Positions 8,073 to 17,047 of a stretch of 64,000 bases of DNA are shown piece by piece. Source of the stretch: Variovorax fucosicus (GTDB lineage Bacteria > Pseudomonadota > Gammaproteobacteria > Burkholderiales > Burkholderiaceae_C). Under the pieces are notes generated by a model. The model made no database searches, was not told the origin of the DNA, and was given only the letters and a program-made list of their open reading frames with translations. A program made the position numbers and the translations under genes. The stretch spans positions 62,001-126,000 of the forward strand of contig NZ_JASZYU010000001.1 of assembly GCF_030316825.1 (NCBI RefSeq). Reading direction: 5' to 3'. Position 1 is the first letter of the stretch, and each line of letters opens with the position of its first letter.

Positions 8073-8990
8073 ATGTACCAGCCCCGCCGACCTTTCAAAA
8101 GCGAATTCATTCCGGTGCGCGGCCTGCGCTATCACGTCCTTTCGTGGGGCGAGCCGACGCCGGGCCGGCCACCGCTGGTGCTGCTGCACGGCTGGATGGA
8201 CGTGGCCGCGTCGTGGCAGTTCGTGGTCGACGCCTTTGCCGAAGACCGCCACGTGATCGCGCCCGACTGGCGCGGCTTCGGCCTTACCGAATGCGGTGCC
8301 GACCACTACATCATGGGCGACTACATGGCCGACCTGGATGACCTGCTCGACCAGTGCGCGGGCGACACCGCCGTCGACCTGGTCGGCCACAGCATGGGCG
8401 GCAACGTGTCGATGCTCTACAGCGGCGTGCGGCCGCAGCGCGTTCGCCGGCTGGTCAATCTCGAAGGCTTCGGCATGCCCGTGGCCGACCCGGAGGAAGC
8501 GCCCGCGCGCTACGGCAAATGGATCGATGAGCTCAAGCGCCTGCACCGCGGCGAGCTCGACCTCAAGCCCTACCCCGCGCTCGACGGCGTGGCGCGCCGG
8601 CTCATGAAGACCAACCCGCGCCTCACGCCCGACAAGGCCCAGTGGCTGGCCAGCCACTGGGCGCGCGAAAAACCGGGCCAGGACGGCAATGGCAGCCTGT
8701 GGGAAATCCTCGGCGAACCCGGCCACAAGATCAGCAGCGCGCAGATCTACCGGCTCGACGAAGTGCTGGCGCTGTACCGACGCATCAGCGCGCCGCTGCT
8801 CGCCGTGGAGGCGGCCGACGACAGCCTGGCCCGGTGGTGGAAGGGGCGCTACACGCTGGCGCAGTACCACGAGCGCCTGCAGTCGGTGCCCGACGCACGC
8901 GTGGCGCGCGTCGAGGATGCGGGCCACATGCTGCACCACGACCAGCCGGAGCGCGTGGCGGCTCTGATCGAGAGATTCATGCAGGGCTGA
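8073..8990 (+). CDS. alpha/beta hydrolase
   Basis: A protein of 305 residues from MYQPRRPF; an in-frame ATG four codons upstream is an alternative, and neither has a good ribosome site. The alpha/beta-hydrolase fold is clear: LVLLHGWMDVAASW (oxyanion hole) near residues 33-46, DWRGFGLTE, the nucleophile elbow VGHSMGGN at about 106-113, and the C-terminal catalytic His in DAGHMLHHDQPE. The acid is probably the Asp in VEAADDS. The substrate is not predictable. It sits alone between the divergent aldo/keto reductase and prfB. Confidence 0.92.
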   Translation: MYQPRRPFKSEFIPVRGLRYHVLSWGEPTPGRPPLVLLHGWMDVAASWQFVVDAFAEDRHVIAPDWRGFGLTECGADHYIMGDYMADLDDLLDQCAGDTAVDLVGHSMGGNVSMLYSGVRPQRVRRLVNLEGFGMPVADPEEAPARYGKWIDELKRLHRGELDLKPYPALDGVARRLMKTNPRLTPDKAQWLASHWAREKPGQDGNGSLWEILGEPGHKISSAQIYRLDEVLALYRRISAPLLAVEAADDSLARWWKGRYTLAQYHERLQSVPDARVARVEDAGHMLHHDQPERVAALIERFMQG

Positions 8991-9069
8991 GGGGCCTGCG
9001 CCCAGCGTGAGAAAATGCTGGGTTGCCCCCCGGATCAAGCCGGGCCACCGAACACAGCAGGACATCATC

Positions 9070-10174
9070 ATGGACGCAGAACAAATCAACCAAATCGGCG
9101 CAAACCTCGCAGACCTGAGCGTTCGCACGGTCGATTTACGGAGGTATCTTTGACTACGATGCCAAATCCGAACGCCTGAGGACGGTCAACGCATCGCTGG
9201 AAGATCCGACGGTCTGGAACGACCCGAAGAAGGCCCAGGAACTGGGCCGCGAGAAGAAGTCGCTCGACGACGTGGTCGTGACGATCGGCAAGCTCACGAG
9301 CGAGCTGTCGGACAACACCGAGCTCTACGAGATGTCGAAGGCCGACGGCGATGTCGATGGCCTGCAGGCCATCGCCGACGACGCCGGCAAGCTCGAAGCC
9401 CTCATCAAGCAGCTCGAGTTCCGCCGGATGTTCAACAACCCGGCCGACCCGCTCAACGCCTTCGTCGACATCCAGGCCGGCGCCGGCGGCACCGAGGCCT
9501 GCGACTGGGCCAGCATGCTGCTGCGCCAGTACCTCAAGTACGCTGAGCGCAAGGGCTTCAAGACCACCATCGAGGACGAGTCGCCCGGTGACACGGCCGG
9601 CATCAAGGGCGCCACGATCAAGGTCGAGGGCGAGTACGCATTCGGCCTGCTGCGCACCGAAACCGGCGTGCACCGCCTGGTGCGCAAGTCGCCGTTCGAC
9701 TCGTCGGGCGGCCGCCACACGAGCTTTGCGAGCATCTTCGTGTACCCCGAGATCGACGACTCGATCGAGATCGACATCAACCCGTCCGACGTGCGCGTGG
9801 ACACCTACCGCGCAAGCGGCGCCGGCGGCCAGCACATCAACAAGACCGACTCGGCGGTGCGGCTCACGCACATCCCGACCGGCATCGTGGTGCAGTGCCA
9901 GGACGGCCGCAGCCAGCACAGCAACCGCGACGTGGCATGGAAGCGGCTGCGCTCGCGCCTGTACGACCACGAGATGCGCAAGCGCCAGGAAGAGCAGCAG
10001 AAGCTCGAAGACAGCAAGACCGACGTGGGCTGGGGCCACCAGATCCGCAGCTACGTGCTGGACAACAGCCGCATCAAGGATCTGCGCACCAACGTCGAAG
10101 TCTCGGCCACGCAGAAGGTGCTCGACGGCGACCTCGACGTGTTCATCGAGGCTTCGCTGAAGCAAGGCGTCTGA
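9070..10174 (+). CDS. prfB: peptide chain release factor 2, programmed +1 frameshift
   Basis: RF2 recognises UGA and UAA stop codons in the ribosomal A site. The gene is read in two frames. The ATG at 9070 opens 27 codons ending CTT TGA (TGA at 9151-9153), and the ribosome slips +1 at CTT to continue from GAC at 9152, giving 367 residues in all. The frameshift signal is the classical one: an internal GGAGGT at 9140-9145 just upstream of the CTTTGAC slip site. In the shifted part, SPF (about residues 207-209) is the stop-codon recognition tripeptide and GGQ (about 252-254) triggers peptidyl-tRNA hydrolysis. This frameshift autoregulates RF2 in most bacteria. Confidence 0.97.
9140..9154 (+). 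promoter_or_regulatory. prfB programmed frameshift signal
   Basis: An internal Shine-Dalgarno-like GGAGGT is followed two bases later by CTT TGA C, the canonical RF2 slip site. When RF2 is scarce, the slow UGA favours slippage from CTT to TTT, so the downstream frame is translated. Confidence 0.95.
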
Positions 10175-10854
10175 TGCGCGCAAAGACCGAAGCCCTGATC
10201 TTCGACATGGACGGCACCATGATCGACTCGATGCCGTGGCACGCCAAGTCGTGGATGGTGTTCGCGCGCCGGCACGGCATCGCGATCGACGTGAGCGACC
10301 TGCTCGCGCGCACCACGGGCCGCACCGGCACCGAATGCATGCGCGTGCTGTTCGAGCGCGAGCTCTCCGACGCCGAGTGCGATGCGCTGGTGCACGAGAA
10401 AGAAACCATCTACCGCGACATGTTCAGCGACAACTTCACCGAGGTCGCGGGCTTCAACGCCTTCGCCAAGGCAGCGGTGGCGCGCGGACTGAAGATCGCG
10501 GTCGGCACGGCCGGCGACCGGCACAACATCGAGTTCGCGATGTCGCGCCTGAAGATGGACCCGCTGCCCCTGGCCATCGTCGGCGGCGACGAAGGCCTGA
10601 GCGGCAAGCCGACGCCGGCGATCTTTCTCGAAGCGGCACGCCGCATCGGCGTCGACCCGGCGCGCTGCATCGTGTTCGAAGACGCGCCGTTCGGCATCGA
10701 AGCCGCACGCCGCGGCGGCATGCGGGCCGTTGCGGTCTGCAGCACCCACACCCCCGCCGAACTTGCCGGGCCCCACGTGATCGCCGCCGTGCGCGATTAC
10801 GAGGAGCTCGCCCAATCCAATTTTCTGGAGACACTCGATGCTGCAACTGCGTGA
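10174..10854 (+). CDS. HAD family phosphatase, beta-phosphoglucomutase-like
   Basis: A protein of 226 residues; the ATG shares one base with the prfB stop (TGATG). HAD motif I is FDMDGTMIDS at residues 10-19, motif II falls in AVGTAGD near residue 110, motif III is the Lys in LSGKPTPAIFLEAA, and motif IV is CIVFEDAPFGIEAA. The helical cap between motifs I and II has the length seen in beta-PGM/DOG-type enzymes, which act on small sugar phosphates. The exact substrate is unknown. It overlaps the pepN start by 17 bases, suggesting a prfB-HAD-pepN transcript. Confidence 0.93.
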   Translation: MRAKTEALIFDMDGTMIDSMPWHAKSWMVFARRHGIAIDVSDLLARTTGRTGTECMRVLFERELSDAECDALVHEKETIYRDMFSDNFTEVAGFNAFAKAAVARGLKIAVGTAGDRHNIEFAMSRLKMDPLPLAIVGGDEGLSGKPTPAIFLEAARRIGVDPARCIVFEDAPFGIEAARRGGMRAVAVCSTHTPAELAGPHVIAAVRDYEELAQSNFLETLDAATA

Positions 10855-13528
10855 TGCCCAACCCGTGGCGGTGCGCCGCGAGGACTACACCGCGCCGGCT
10901 TACTGGATCGACACGGTCGAACTCACCTTCGACCTGGATCCCGTCAAGACCCGCGTGCTGAACCGCATGCGCCTGCGCCGCAATCCCGACGTGCCGGTGC
11001 AGCCATTGCGGCTCGACGGCGACGAGCTCAACCTCGCGCGCGTGCTGGTCGACGGCCAGGGCGCTTCATTCCGCATGGAAGCCGACCAGCTCGTGATCGA
11101 CGCCCTGCCCGACGCGTTCGAGCTCGAGATCTTCACCACCTGCTGCCCGGCCAAGAACACCAAGCTGATGGGCCTGTTCGTGAGCGAAGACACCTTCTTC
11201 ACGCAGTGCGAGGCCGAGGGCTTCCGCCGCATCACCTATTTCCTGGACCGTCCCGACGTGATGGCCAGCTACCAAGTCACGCTGCGCGCCAGCAAGGCCT
11301 CCTATCCGGTGCTGCTGTCGAACGGCAACCTGGTCGAGCACGGCGATCTGCCCGAAGGCCGTCACTTCGCCCGATGGGTCGACCCGTTCCGCAAGCCCGC
11401 CTACCTGTTCGCGCTGGTGGCCGGCAAGCTGGTGGCGCGCGAGCAGCGCATCACCGCGCGCAACGGCAAGGAACACTTGCTGCAGGTGTTCGTGCGTGCC
11501 GGCGACCTCGACAAGACCGAGCACGCGATGAATTCGCTGGTGCATTCGGTCGCATGGGACGAGGCGCGCTTCGGCCTGCCGCTCGACCTCGACCGCTTCA
11601 TGATCGTCGCCACCAGCGACTTCAACATGGGCGCGATGGAGAACAAGGGCCTGAACATCTTCAACACGAAGTACGTTCTCGCCAACCAGGCCACCGCCAC
11701 CGACGCCGACTACAGCAACATCGAAAGCGTGGTCGGCCACGAGTACTTCCACAACTGGAGCGGCGACCGCGTGACCTGCCGCGACTGGTTCCAGCTCTCG
11801 CTGAAGGAAGGCCTCACGGTGTTCCGCGACCAGGAGTTCAGCCAGGACTTGTGCGCCGACGCCTCGGCCCGGGCAGTCAAGCGCATCGAGGACGTGCGCG
11901 TATTGCGCACTGCCCAGTTCCCCGAAGACGCAGGCCCGATGGCGCATCCGGTGCGGCCCGACAGCTACATCGAGATCAGCAACTTCTACACGGTCACCAT
12001 CTACGAAAAGGGTGCCGAGGTCGTGCGCATGATGCAGACGCTGGTTGGCCGCAAGGGCTTCGAGCGCGGCATCACGCTGTACTTCGACCGCCACGACGGC
12101 CAGGCCGTGACCTGCGACGACTTTGCGCAGGCCATTGCCGACGCCAACCCCGATTCCCACCTGGCGCGCCTGCTGCCGCAGTTCAAGCGCTGGTATGCAC
12201 AGGCCGGCACGCCACGCCTGGCGGCGCGCGGGAGCTACGACGCCGACGCACGCAGCTACACGCTCCACTTCGCGCAAAGCTGCCCGCCGACGCCGGGCCA
12301 GCCGGTGAAGGAACCGTTCGTGATTCCGGTGAACGTCGGCCTGCTGGCACAGGACGGCCGCGCACTGCCGCTGCAACTGCACGGCGAAGCCGAAGCCACA
12401 GCCGGCACGCGCACCCTGGTGCTCACGCAGGAAAACGAAAGCGTGACCTTCACCGACCTCGACGGCGAACCGGTGCCGTCGATCCTGCGCGGCTTCAGCG
12501 CGCCAGTGCTGCTCGACTTCGACTACAGCGACACGCAACTGCTCACGCTGCTGGCGAACGACCCCGATCCGTTCAACCGCTGGGAAGCGGGGCAACGGCT
12601 GGCACTGCGAAGCGCCATCCAGCTCATCGTCGGGGGTGCCGATGTGTCGGGTGCCGCAAGCCTGAACGATGCCTATGTAGTGGCCATGCGCAGCGTGCTG
12701 CGCGACCCTGCCCTCGATTCGGCGTTCAAGGAACTGGTGCTCACGCTCCCGTCCGAAACCTACATTGCCGAGCAGCTCGACGTGGTTGACCCGCAGCGCG
12801 TGCATGCCGTGCGCGAGGGCATGCGTGCCCAACTCGCCACCGCGCTGTTCGACGACTGGCAGGTGGCCTATGAGCAGAACCAGGACACCGGCGGCTACAG
12901 CCCCGATCCGCTCTCCGCGGGGCGTCGTGCACTGGCCGGCCTGGCGCTGACCAACCTGTGCCTCGCAGCGCGTGCCTCCGGCGACACCGTGTGGCCGGGC
13001 AAGACGCTGCAACGCTTCAAGGACGCCGGCAACATGACCGACCGCTTCAACGCGCTGAGCGCGCTGGTGTCGTCGGGCCACGCGCTGGCGGCGCAGGCGT
13101 TGGCGCGCTTCCACACCATCTTCAAGGACGAGGCGCTGGTGATCGACAAGTGGTTCTCGCTGCAGGCCGGCGCGCCGGACCGCGGCGGCAACGTGCTGCC
13201 GTTGGTGAAGCAGCTCATGAAGCACCCCGACTTCTCGCTCAAGAACCCGAACCGCGCGCGCAGCGTGATCTTTAGCTACTGCAGCGCCAACCCGGGCGCA
13301 TTCCACCGCCCGGATGCCGCCGGCTATGTGTGGTGGAGCGACCGCGTGATCGAGCTCGATGCGATCAACCCGCAGGTGGCGGCGCGCCTGGCGCGCTCGC
13401 TCGACCGCTGGAGCAAGCTGGCCGAGCCCTACCGCAGCGCCGCGCGCGAGGCGATTGCACGCATCGCTGCACGGCCCGACCTCAGCAAGGACACGCACGA
13501 AGTCGTCACCCGCGCATTAGCCGCGTGA
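10838..13528 (+). CDS. pepN: aminopeptidase N (M1 family)
   Basis: A protein of 896 residues, close to the usual length of about 870-900. It removes N-terminal residues from peptides in the cytoplasm. The M1 signatures are in place: the substrate-binding exopeptidase motif GAMENKGLNIF near residue 264, and the zinc site HEYFHNW near residue 300 with the third ligand Glu in LSLKEGLTVFRDQEF. The C-terminal DUF3458-type domains carry LDFDYSD and the helical bundle ending HEVVTRALAA. A GGAG ribosome site lies just before the ATG, inside the end of the HAD gene. Confidence 0.97.
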   Translation: MLQLRDAQPVAVRREDYTAPAYWIDTVELTFDLDPVKTRVLNRMRLRRNPDVPVQPLRLDGDELNLARVLVDGQGASFRMEADQLVIDALPDAFELEIFTTCCPAKNTKLMGLFVSEDTFFTQCEAEGFRRITYFLDRPDVMASYQVTLRASKASYPVLLSNGNLVEHGDLPEGRHFARWVDPFRKPAYLFALVAGKLVAREQRITARNGKEHLLQVFVRAGDLDKTEHAMNSLVHSVAWDEARFGLPLDLDRFMIVATSDFNMGAMENKGLNIFNTKYVLANQATATDADYSNIESVVGHEYFHNWSGDRVTCRDWFQLSLKEGLTVFRDQEFSQDLCADASARAVKRIEDVRVLRTAQFPEDAGPMAHPVRPDSYIEISNFYTVTIYEKGAEVVRMMQTLVGRKGFERGITLYFDRHDGQAVTCDDFAQAIADANPDSHLARLLPQFKRWYAQAGTPRLAARGSYDADARSYTLHFAQSCPPTPGQPVKEPFVIPVNVGLLAQDGRALPLQLHGEAEATAGTRTLVLTQENESVTFTDLDGEPVPSILRGFSAPVLLDFDYSDTQLLTLLANDPDPFNRWEAGQRLALRSAIQLIVGGADVSGAASLNDAYVVAMRSVLRDPALDSAFKELVLTLPSETYIAEQLDVVDPQRVHAVREGMRAQLATALFDDWQVAYEQNQDTGGYSPDPLSAGRRALAGLALTNLCLAARASGDTVWPGKTLQRFKDAGNMTDRFNALSALVSSGHALAAQALARFHTIFKDEALVIDKWFSLQAGAPDRGGNVLPLVKQLMKHPDFSLKNPNRARSVIFSYCSANPGAFHRPDAAGYVWWSDRVIELDAINPQVAARLARSLDRWSKLAEPYRSAAREAIARIAARPDLSKDTHEVVTRALAA

Positions 13529-13565
13529 TTGAGGCTCGCCCCACCATTCCTGATTGATTCACCAC

Positions 13566-14573
13566 ATGGCACAGAACATTTCCCTGACCCGCTACCTCGT
13601 CGAACAACAACGTGTCGACGGCAAGATCCCCGCGCAGTTGCGCCTGCTGCTCGAAGTGGTCGCGCGCGCCTGCAAGAGCATCAGCCAGGCCGTGAACAAG
13701 GGCGCGCTCGGCGGCGTGCTCGGCTCGGCCGAAAGCGAGAACGTGCAGGGCGAGATCCAGAAGAAGCTCGACATCATCGCCAACGAGGTGCTGATCGAGG
13801 CCAACGAATGGGGCGGCCACCTGGCCGCGATGGCCAGCGAAGAGATGGACAGCATCTACGTGGTGCCCAACCGCTACCCGCAAGGCGAATACCTGTTGCT
13901 GTTCGACCCGCTCGACGGCTCCAGCAACATCGACGTGAACGTGAGCATCGGCACCATCTTCAGCGTGCTGCTGAAGCCTGAAGGCCACCCCGGCGTGCAG
14001 GAGTCCGACTTTCTGCAGGCCGGCAACAAGCAGGTGGCGGCCGGCTACTGCGTCTACGGCCCGCAGACCACGCTGGTGCTGACGGTGGGCGACGGCGTCG
14101 CGATGTTCACGCTGGACCGCGAGCAGGGCTCGTTCATCCTCACGCAAGAGAACCTGCGCATTCCGGCGGACACAAAGGAGTTCGCGATCAACATGAGCAA
14201 CAAGCGCCACTGGGATGCCCCGGTGACGCGCTACATCGACGAATGCCTGGCCGGCACCACCGGCCCGCGCGACAAGGACTTCAACATGCGCTGGATCGCG
14301 AGCATGGTCACCGACGTGCACCGCATCCTGATGCGCGGCGGCATCTTCATGTACCCATGGGACAAGCGCGAGCCCGAAAAGGCCGGCAAGCTGCGCCTGA
14401 TGTACGAGGCCAACCCGATGAGTTGGCTGGTCGAACAGGCCGGCGGCATGGCCACCAACGGCCGAGAACGCATCCTCGACCTGCAGCCGACCAAGCTGCA
14501 CGAACGCGTGGCTGTTGTTTTGGGCTCGAAGAACGAAGTCGAACGCGTCACCCGCTACCACGACCCCGCCTGA
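13566..14573 (+). CDS. fbp: fructose-1,6-bisphosphatase class I
   Basis: A protein of 335 residues. It hydrolyses fructose 1,6-bisphosphate to fructose 6-phosphate in gluconeogenesis, Mg-dependent and cytoplasmic. The signature metal and substrate loop [16 protein letters not shown] is near residues 114-129. The substrate loop [15 protein letters not shown] and the C-terminal [12 protein letters not shown] and [13 protein letters not shown] blocks are all present. [10 protein letters not shown] was chosen as the start over an in-frame ATG four codons upstream by analogy with the family. Confidence 0.97.
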   Translation: MAQNISLTRYLVEQQRVDGKIPAQLRLLLEVVARACKSISQAVNKGALGGVLGSAESENVQGEIQKKLDIIANEVLIEANEWGGHLAAMASEEMDSIYVVPNRYPQGEYLLLFDPLDGSSNIDVNVSIGTIFSVLLKPEGHPGVQESDFLQAGNKQVAAGYCVYGPQTTLVLTVGDGVAMFTLDREQGSFILTQENLRIPADTKEFAINMSNKRHWDAPVTRYIDECLAGTTGPRDKDFNMRWIASMVTDVHRILMRGGIFMYPWDKREPEKAGKLRLMYEANPMSWLVEQAGGMATNGRERILDLQPTKLHERVAVVLGSKNEVERVTRYHDPA

Positions 14574-14580
14574 GGATTGC

Positions 14581-14586
14581 TATAAT
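14581..14586 (+). promoter_or_regulatory. -10 element for tRNA-Thr
   Basis: A perfect TATAAT lies ten bases before the tRNA 5' end, immediately after the fbp stop. No convincing -35 hexamer sits 16-18 bases upstream. Confidence 0.6.
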
Positions 14587-14596
14587 CGGAGGCTTA

Positions 14597-14672
14597 GCCG
14601 GTGTAGCTCAGTCGGTAGAGCAGCTCATTCGTAATGAGAAGGTCGGGTGTTCGATTCATCTCTCCGGCACCA
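14597..14672 (+). tRNA. tRNA-Thr (anticodon CGU)
   Basis: A 76-base cloverleaf with the CCA end encoded. The acceptor stem GCCGGTG pairs with CTCCGGC except for one U-U mismatch at the sixth pair; the D-arm is GCTC/GAGC. The anticodon arm GCTCA-TTCGTAA-TGAGA carries CGT, reading ACG (Thr); its first stem position is G-A. The T-arm is GGGTG-TTCGATT-CATCT with two G-U pairs. It separates the housekeeping block from the accessory block. Confidence 0.95.
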
Positions 14673-14683
14673 ATGCAGTCAAG

Positions 14684-14716
14684 AAAAGCCCGCTATCGAA
14701 AAGATAGCGGGCTTTT
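14684..14716 (+). terminator. intrinsic terminator after tRNA-Thr
   Basis: A perfect 14-base inverted repeat AAAAGCCCGCTATC / GATAGCGGGCTTTT with a five-base loop (GAAAA), followed by CTCTTTC. The A-rich left arm also makes it usable in the reverse direction. Confidence 0.93.
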
Positions 14717-14903
14717 CTCTTTCTAACTGCCTGTAGGCAATCTGTAGGCGTTCCAACGAAGGTCGCCTTCCTCAGTGCGTGGCCGAGGTAGACCGGAGGT
14801 TCCCCGCTATGCCCGGCAACGTGGCCTCACAACTTTGGAGTTGACGACCGCAACACCAAAGCGCTCAATCCATCTTTTCCCGACAACGACTGGAGAGTTA
14901 GGC

Positions 14904-15227
14904 ATGAAGACATCTTCAGTCGCCGCAGTCGTCGCCGGTTGCACAATCGTTCTCGGTTGCGACGTCGAGCCTCATGTCCTGTTCGTCACGGATGGGAACC
15001 CGTTTCAGGCTCTGCAGTTGACCGATGCCCAGGACGGATGCACCGCGCCCCACCGTGTCAGCTACCTCACATCGCTGGATGGCGGAGCGTCTAGGGGATG
15101 TTGGGTTCGGGAGGGAGCCTACATCCGCGCCCGCTTTCCAAACTTGGGTGACAAACTAATACCGGTGCGCGAGTTCCGCCGCACGACGTTGGCTGAGTAT
15201 CAGAAAGCCTCTTTGGACGACGACTAG
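14904..15227 (+). CDS. small putative lipoprotein
   Basis: A protein of 107 residues starting MKTSSVAAVVAGCTIVLGC; the IVLGC lipobox puts the lipidated Cys at residue 19. A GGAG site at 14892-14895 supports the ATG at 14904. The mature part contains four further cysteine or tryptophan landmarks (DAQDGC, SRGCWVREG) and a C-terminal VREFRRTTLAEYQ segment. I do not recognise the family. It is the first gene after the tRNA and terminator, in a stretch with less extreme GC than its neighbours, consistent with acquired DNA. Confidence 0.65.
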   Translation: MKTSSVAAVVAGCTIVLGCDVEPHVLFVTDGNPFQALQLTDAQDGCTAPHRVSYLTSLDGGASRGCWVREGAYIRARFPNLGDKLIPVREFRRTTLAEYQKASLDDD

Positions 15228-15306
15228 GGCAGGCGCGTCGAGCGCTGCATCTCACTCGTGGTCGCGCACGTCCCCGCACAGGGGACCCAGTTTGGATTGC
15301 CAAGGC

Positions 15307-16263
15307 CTACCGATTCGAGCCGTTGCTGGCCTCCCGTAGTTGCTCACTCTCCACCAACAGATCGACGAAGGCTCTTACCTTCGCCGGACGAAAGCGCGCC
15401 GCCGGAAACACTGCATGGATGCCGCCAGAAGGCAGGCGCCATTGCGGCAGAACCTGGATGAGGCGTCCCGCGGCAAGATCGTCTTGAACCGCATAGTCCG
15501 GGAGCACAGAGAGCCCCAGGCCCTGGCACACGGCCGTGCGCACGGCGAGCGTTGCATCCAGAAAAACGGAGGCCTGCACGGTCACGTCCTGGCGTTCGAT
15601 CTCGCTCCGCGCGAAGTTCCACCTTTGGGAGTCACGCAAGGCGCTGTTTGCGACGAACGGCAGCCTGGCAATGTCTTCCGGTCGGGTGAGCTGTGCCACC
15701 TGCGGCGCCATGCTCGGTGACGCAACGAGCAATTGCCTGAAAGTACCGATCCTGCGCGCCTGCAGGCCGGTCTCCGCCAACCAGCCAACGCGGATCGCCA
15801 GTTCGATATTTCCGCTCATGATGTTCAGCGTCTGGTCGCTCAGGATGGCGTCGACCTTGCACGCGGGATGGCGCTGCCTAAAAGCGGCGATGACCGGCAC
15901 GACGATCCCGATGCCGTAGTCGAAGGGCGCCGTCAGCCGCAGCGTGCCGGCCGGGTCTGTCGATCCTTCGGCCAGTTCGTCGAAGGCGTCCTCGGCTTCG
16001 CGCAGGATCATGGCGCAGCGCAGGTAGAAGGCTTGCCCGGTTTCGGTGGGCTGCACCTTGCGCGTGGTGCGAACGAGGAGCGAGGTGCGGAACTCGCTTT
16101 CCAGCCGCGCCACCTGTTGGCTCACCACCGCCTTGGTGATGCCCAGGCGCTCCGCTGCAGCGGTGAACGAACCGGTTTCCACCACCGACACGAAGTAGGT
16201 CAGACGCCTCAGGTTGCCCAGCCCTCCCAGGCTGTTGTCGGCTTGATTGTATGTTTTAAGCAT
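15307..16263 (-). CDS. LysR family transcriptional regulator
   Basis: A protein of 318 residues. The winged helix-turn-helix lies at about residues 17-76 (LTYFVSVVETGSFTAAAERLG and VVSQQVARLESEF), followed by the periplasmic-binding-like effector domain beginning near SGTLRLTAPFDYGIG-type residues. This subgroup resembles CrgA/AaeR-like regulators. It is divergent from the DsbA-like gene, and a perfect dyad overlaps its own start codon, so it probably controls the DsbA-MBL-NTF2 operon and itself. The first 16 residues precede the usual family start, so translation may begin slightly downstream. Confidence 0.9.
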   Translation of the reverse strand: MLKTYNQADNSLGGLGNLRRLTYFVSVVETGSFTAAAERLGITKAVVSQQVARLESEFRTSLLVRTTRKVQPTETGQAFYLRCAMILREAEDAFDELAEGSTDPAGTLRLTAPFDYGIGIVVPVIAAFRQRHPACKVDAILSDQTLNIMSGNIELAIRVGWLAETGLQARRIGTFRQLLVASPSMAPQVAQLTRPEDIARLPFVANSALRDSQRWNFARSEIERQDVTVQASVFLDATLAVRTAVCQGLGLSVLPDYAVQDDLAAGRLIQVLPQWRLPSGGIHAVFPAARFRPAKVRAFVDLLVESEQLREASNGSNR

Positions 16264-16266
16264 ACA
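16248..16266. promoter_or_regulatory. inverted repeat at LysR start, putative operator
   Basis: TGTATG-N7-CATACA is a perfect 6+6 dyad that overlaps the LysR start codon (16261-16263) and lies about 70 bases before the divergent DsbA-like gene. A related half-site ATGTATG follows near 16278. Position and form fit a LysR autoregulatory site. Confidence 0.45.
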
Positions 16267-16335
16267 TTGTGTTTAGCATGTATGTATTTATGAGTCAATG
16301 GATGCTGCCTACCATCGCTGTCAGGAACTGAATCC

Positions 16336-16974
16336 ATGACCAAAACCCTCCATTACCTGTTCGATCCGCTGTGTGGCTGGTGCTACGGCGCGGCGCCCGC
16401 TGTTTCGGGGTTGTCGGCATTTCCCGGCGTCCGCCTCGAGCTGTTGCCCACGGGCCTGTTTTCTGGCGAAGGCGCCAGACCGATGGACGACGCCTTCGCG
16501 GCCTATGCCTGGTCCAACGACCAGCGCATCGAACGCCTCACGGGGCAACGCTTCAGCGAGCAGTACCGCAATCGGGTTCTCGGCGATCGCCAGCGGCTGT
16601 TCGACAGCGGTCCCGCCACGGTGGCCCTGAGCGCCGTGTCTTTGACCGACCCCGGCAGAGAGCTCGAAGCCCTCAAGGCCATCCAGCATGCGCGCTACGT
16701 GGACGGCAACGACGTGACCTCATTGGCGGCCCTGGCCGATCTGCTGGGGGCGCTGGGTCTCGAAGAGGCCGCCGCGAAGGTAGCGCACCCCGATGCGGAT
16801 CTGCTCGGCGCCAACCGGGCCCGTACCGGTCGCGCCCAGACGTTGATGCGGGAGTTCGGTGCCCGCGGCGTGCCGACCCTGATTGCCGAATCCGGCGCGA
16901 AGCGCTGGGTGGTGGATCACGCTGCCATCTATTCCAACCCACAGGCACTGATCCGCCAGCTGGAAGCGGCCTGA
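16336..16974 (+). CDS. DsbA family thioredoxin-fold protein
   Basis: A protein of 212 residues without a signal peptide. The active-site CGWC is at residues 13-16 after LHYLFDPL, followed by an inserted helical domain and the cis-Pro segment RGVPTLIAESG near residue 177. This matches cytoplasmic DsbA-like/FrnE-like oxidoreductases, which act on thiols or small substrates and not on exported proteins. It is the first gene of a probable operon with the MBL-fold and NTF2-like genes, divergent from LysR. The substrate is unknown. Confidence 0.88.
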   Translation: MTKTLHYLFDPLCGWCYGAAPAVSGLSAFPGVRLELLPTGLFSGEGARPMDDAFAAYAWSNDQRIERLTGQRFSEQYRNRVLGDRQRLFDSGPATVALSAVSLTDPGRELEALKAIQHARYVDGNDVTSLAALADLLGALGLEEAAAKVAHPDADLLGANRARTGRAQTLMREFGARGVPTLIAESGAKRWVVDHAAIYSNPQALIRQLEAA

Positions 16975-17047
16975 GCCGTGCCCAACCCATCGTCGGGTCC
17001 GTCCCGGCACCCCACCCTCCATTTGATTTTTGTAGAAGGTAAGACCC

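Noticed and set aside
11066..13498. 810-codon open frame antisense to pepN
   Set aside because: It is the mirror of a GC-rich gene with strong codon bias; it has no family motif, and the sense strand encodes an intact aminopeptidase.
14725..14755. tandem TGTAGGC near the tRNA as a definite phage att site
   Set aside because: Only two short copies are present and no integrase or matching tRNA-end repeat is visible, so it is left as a hint.
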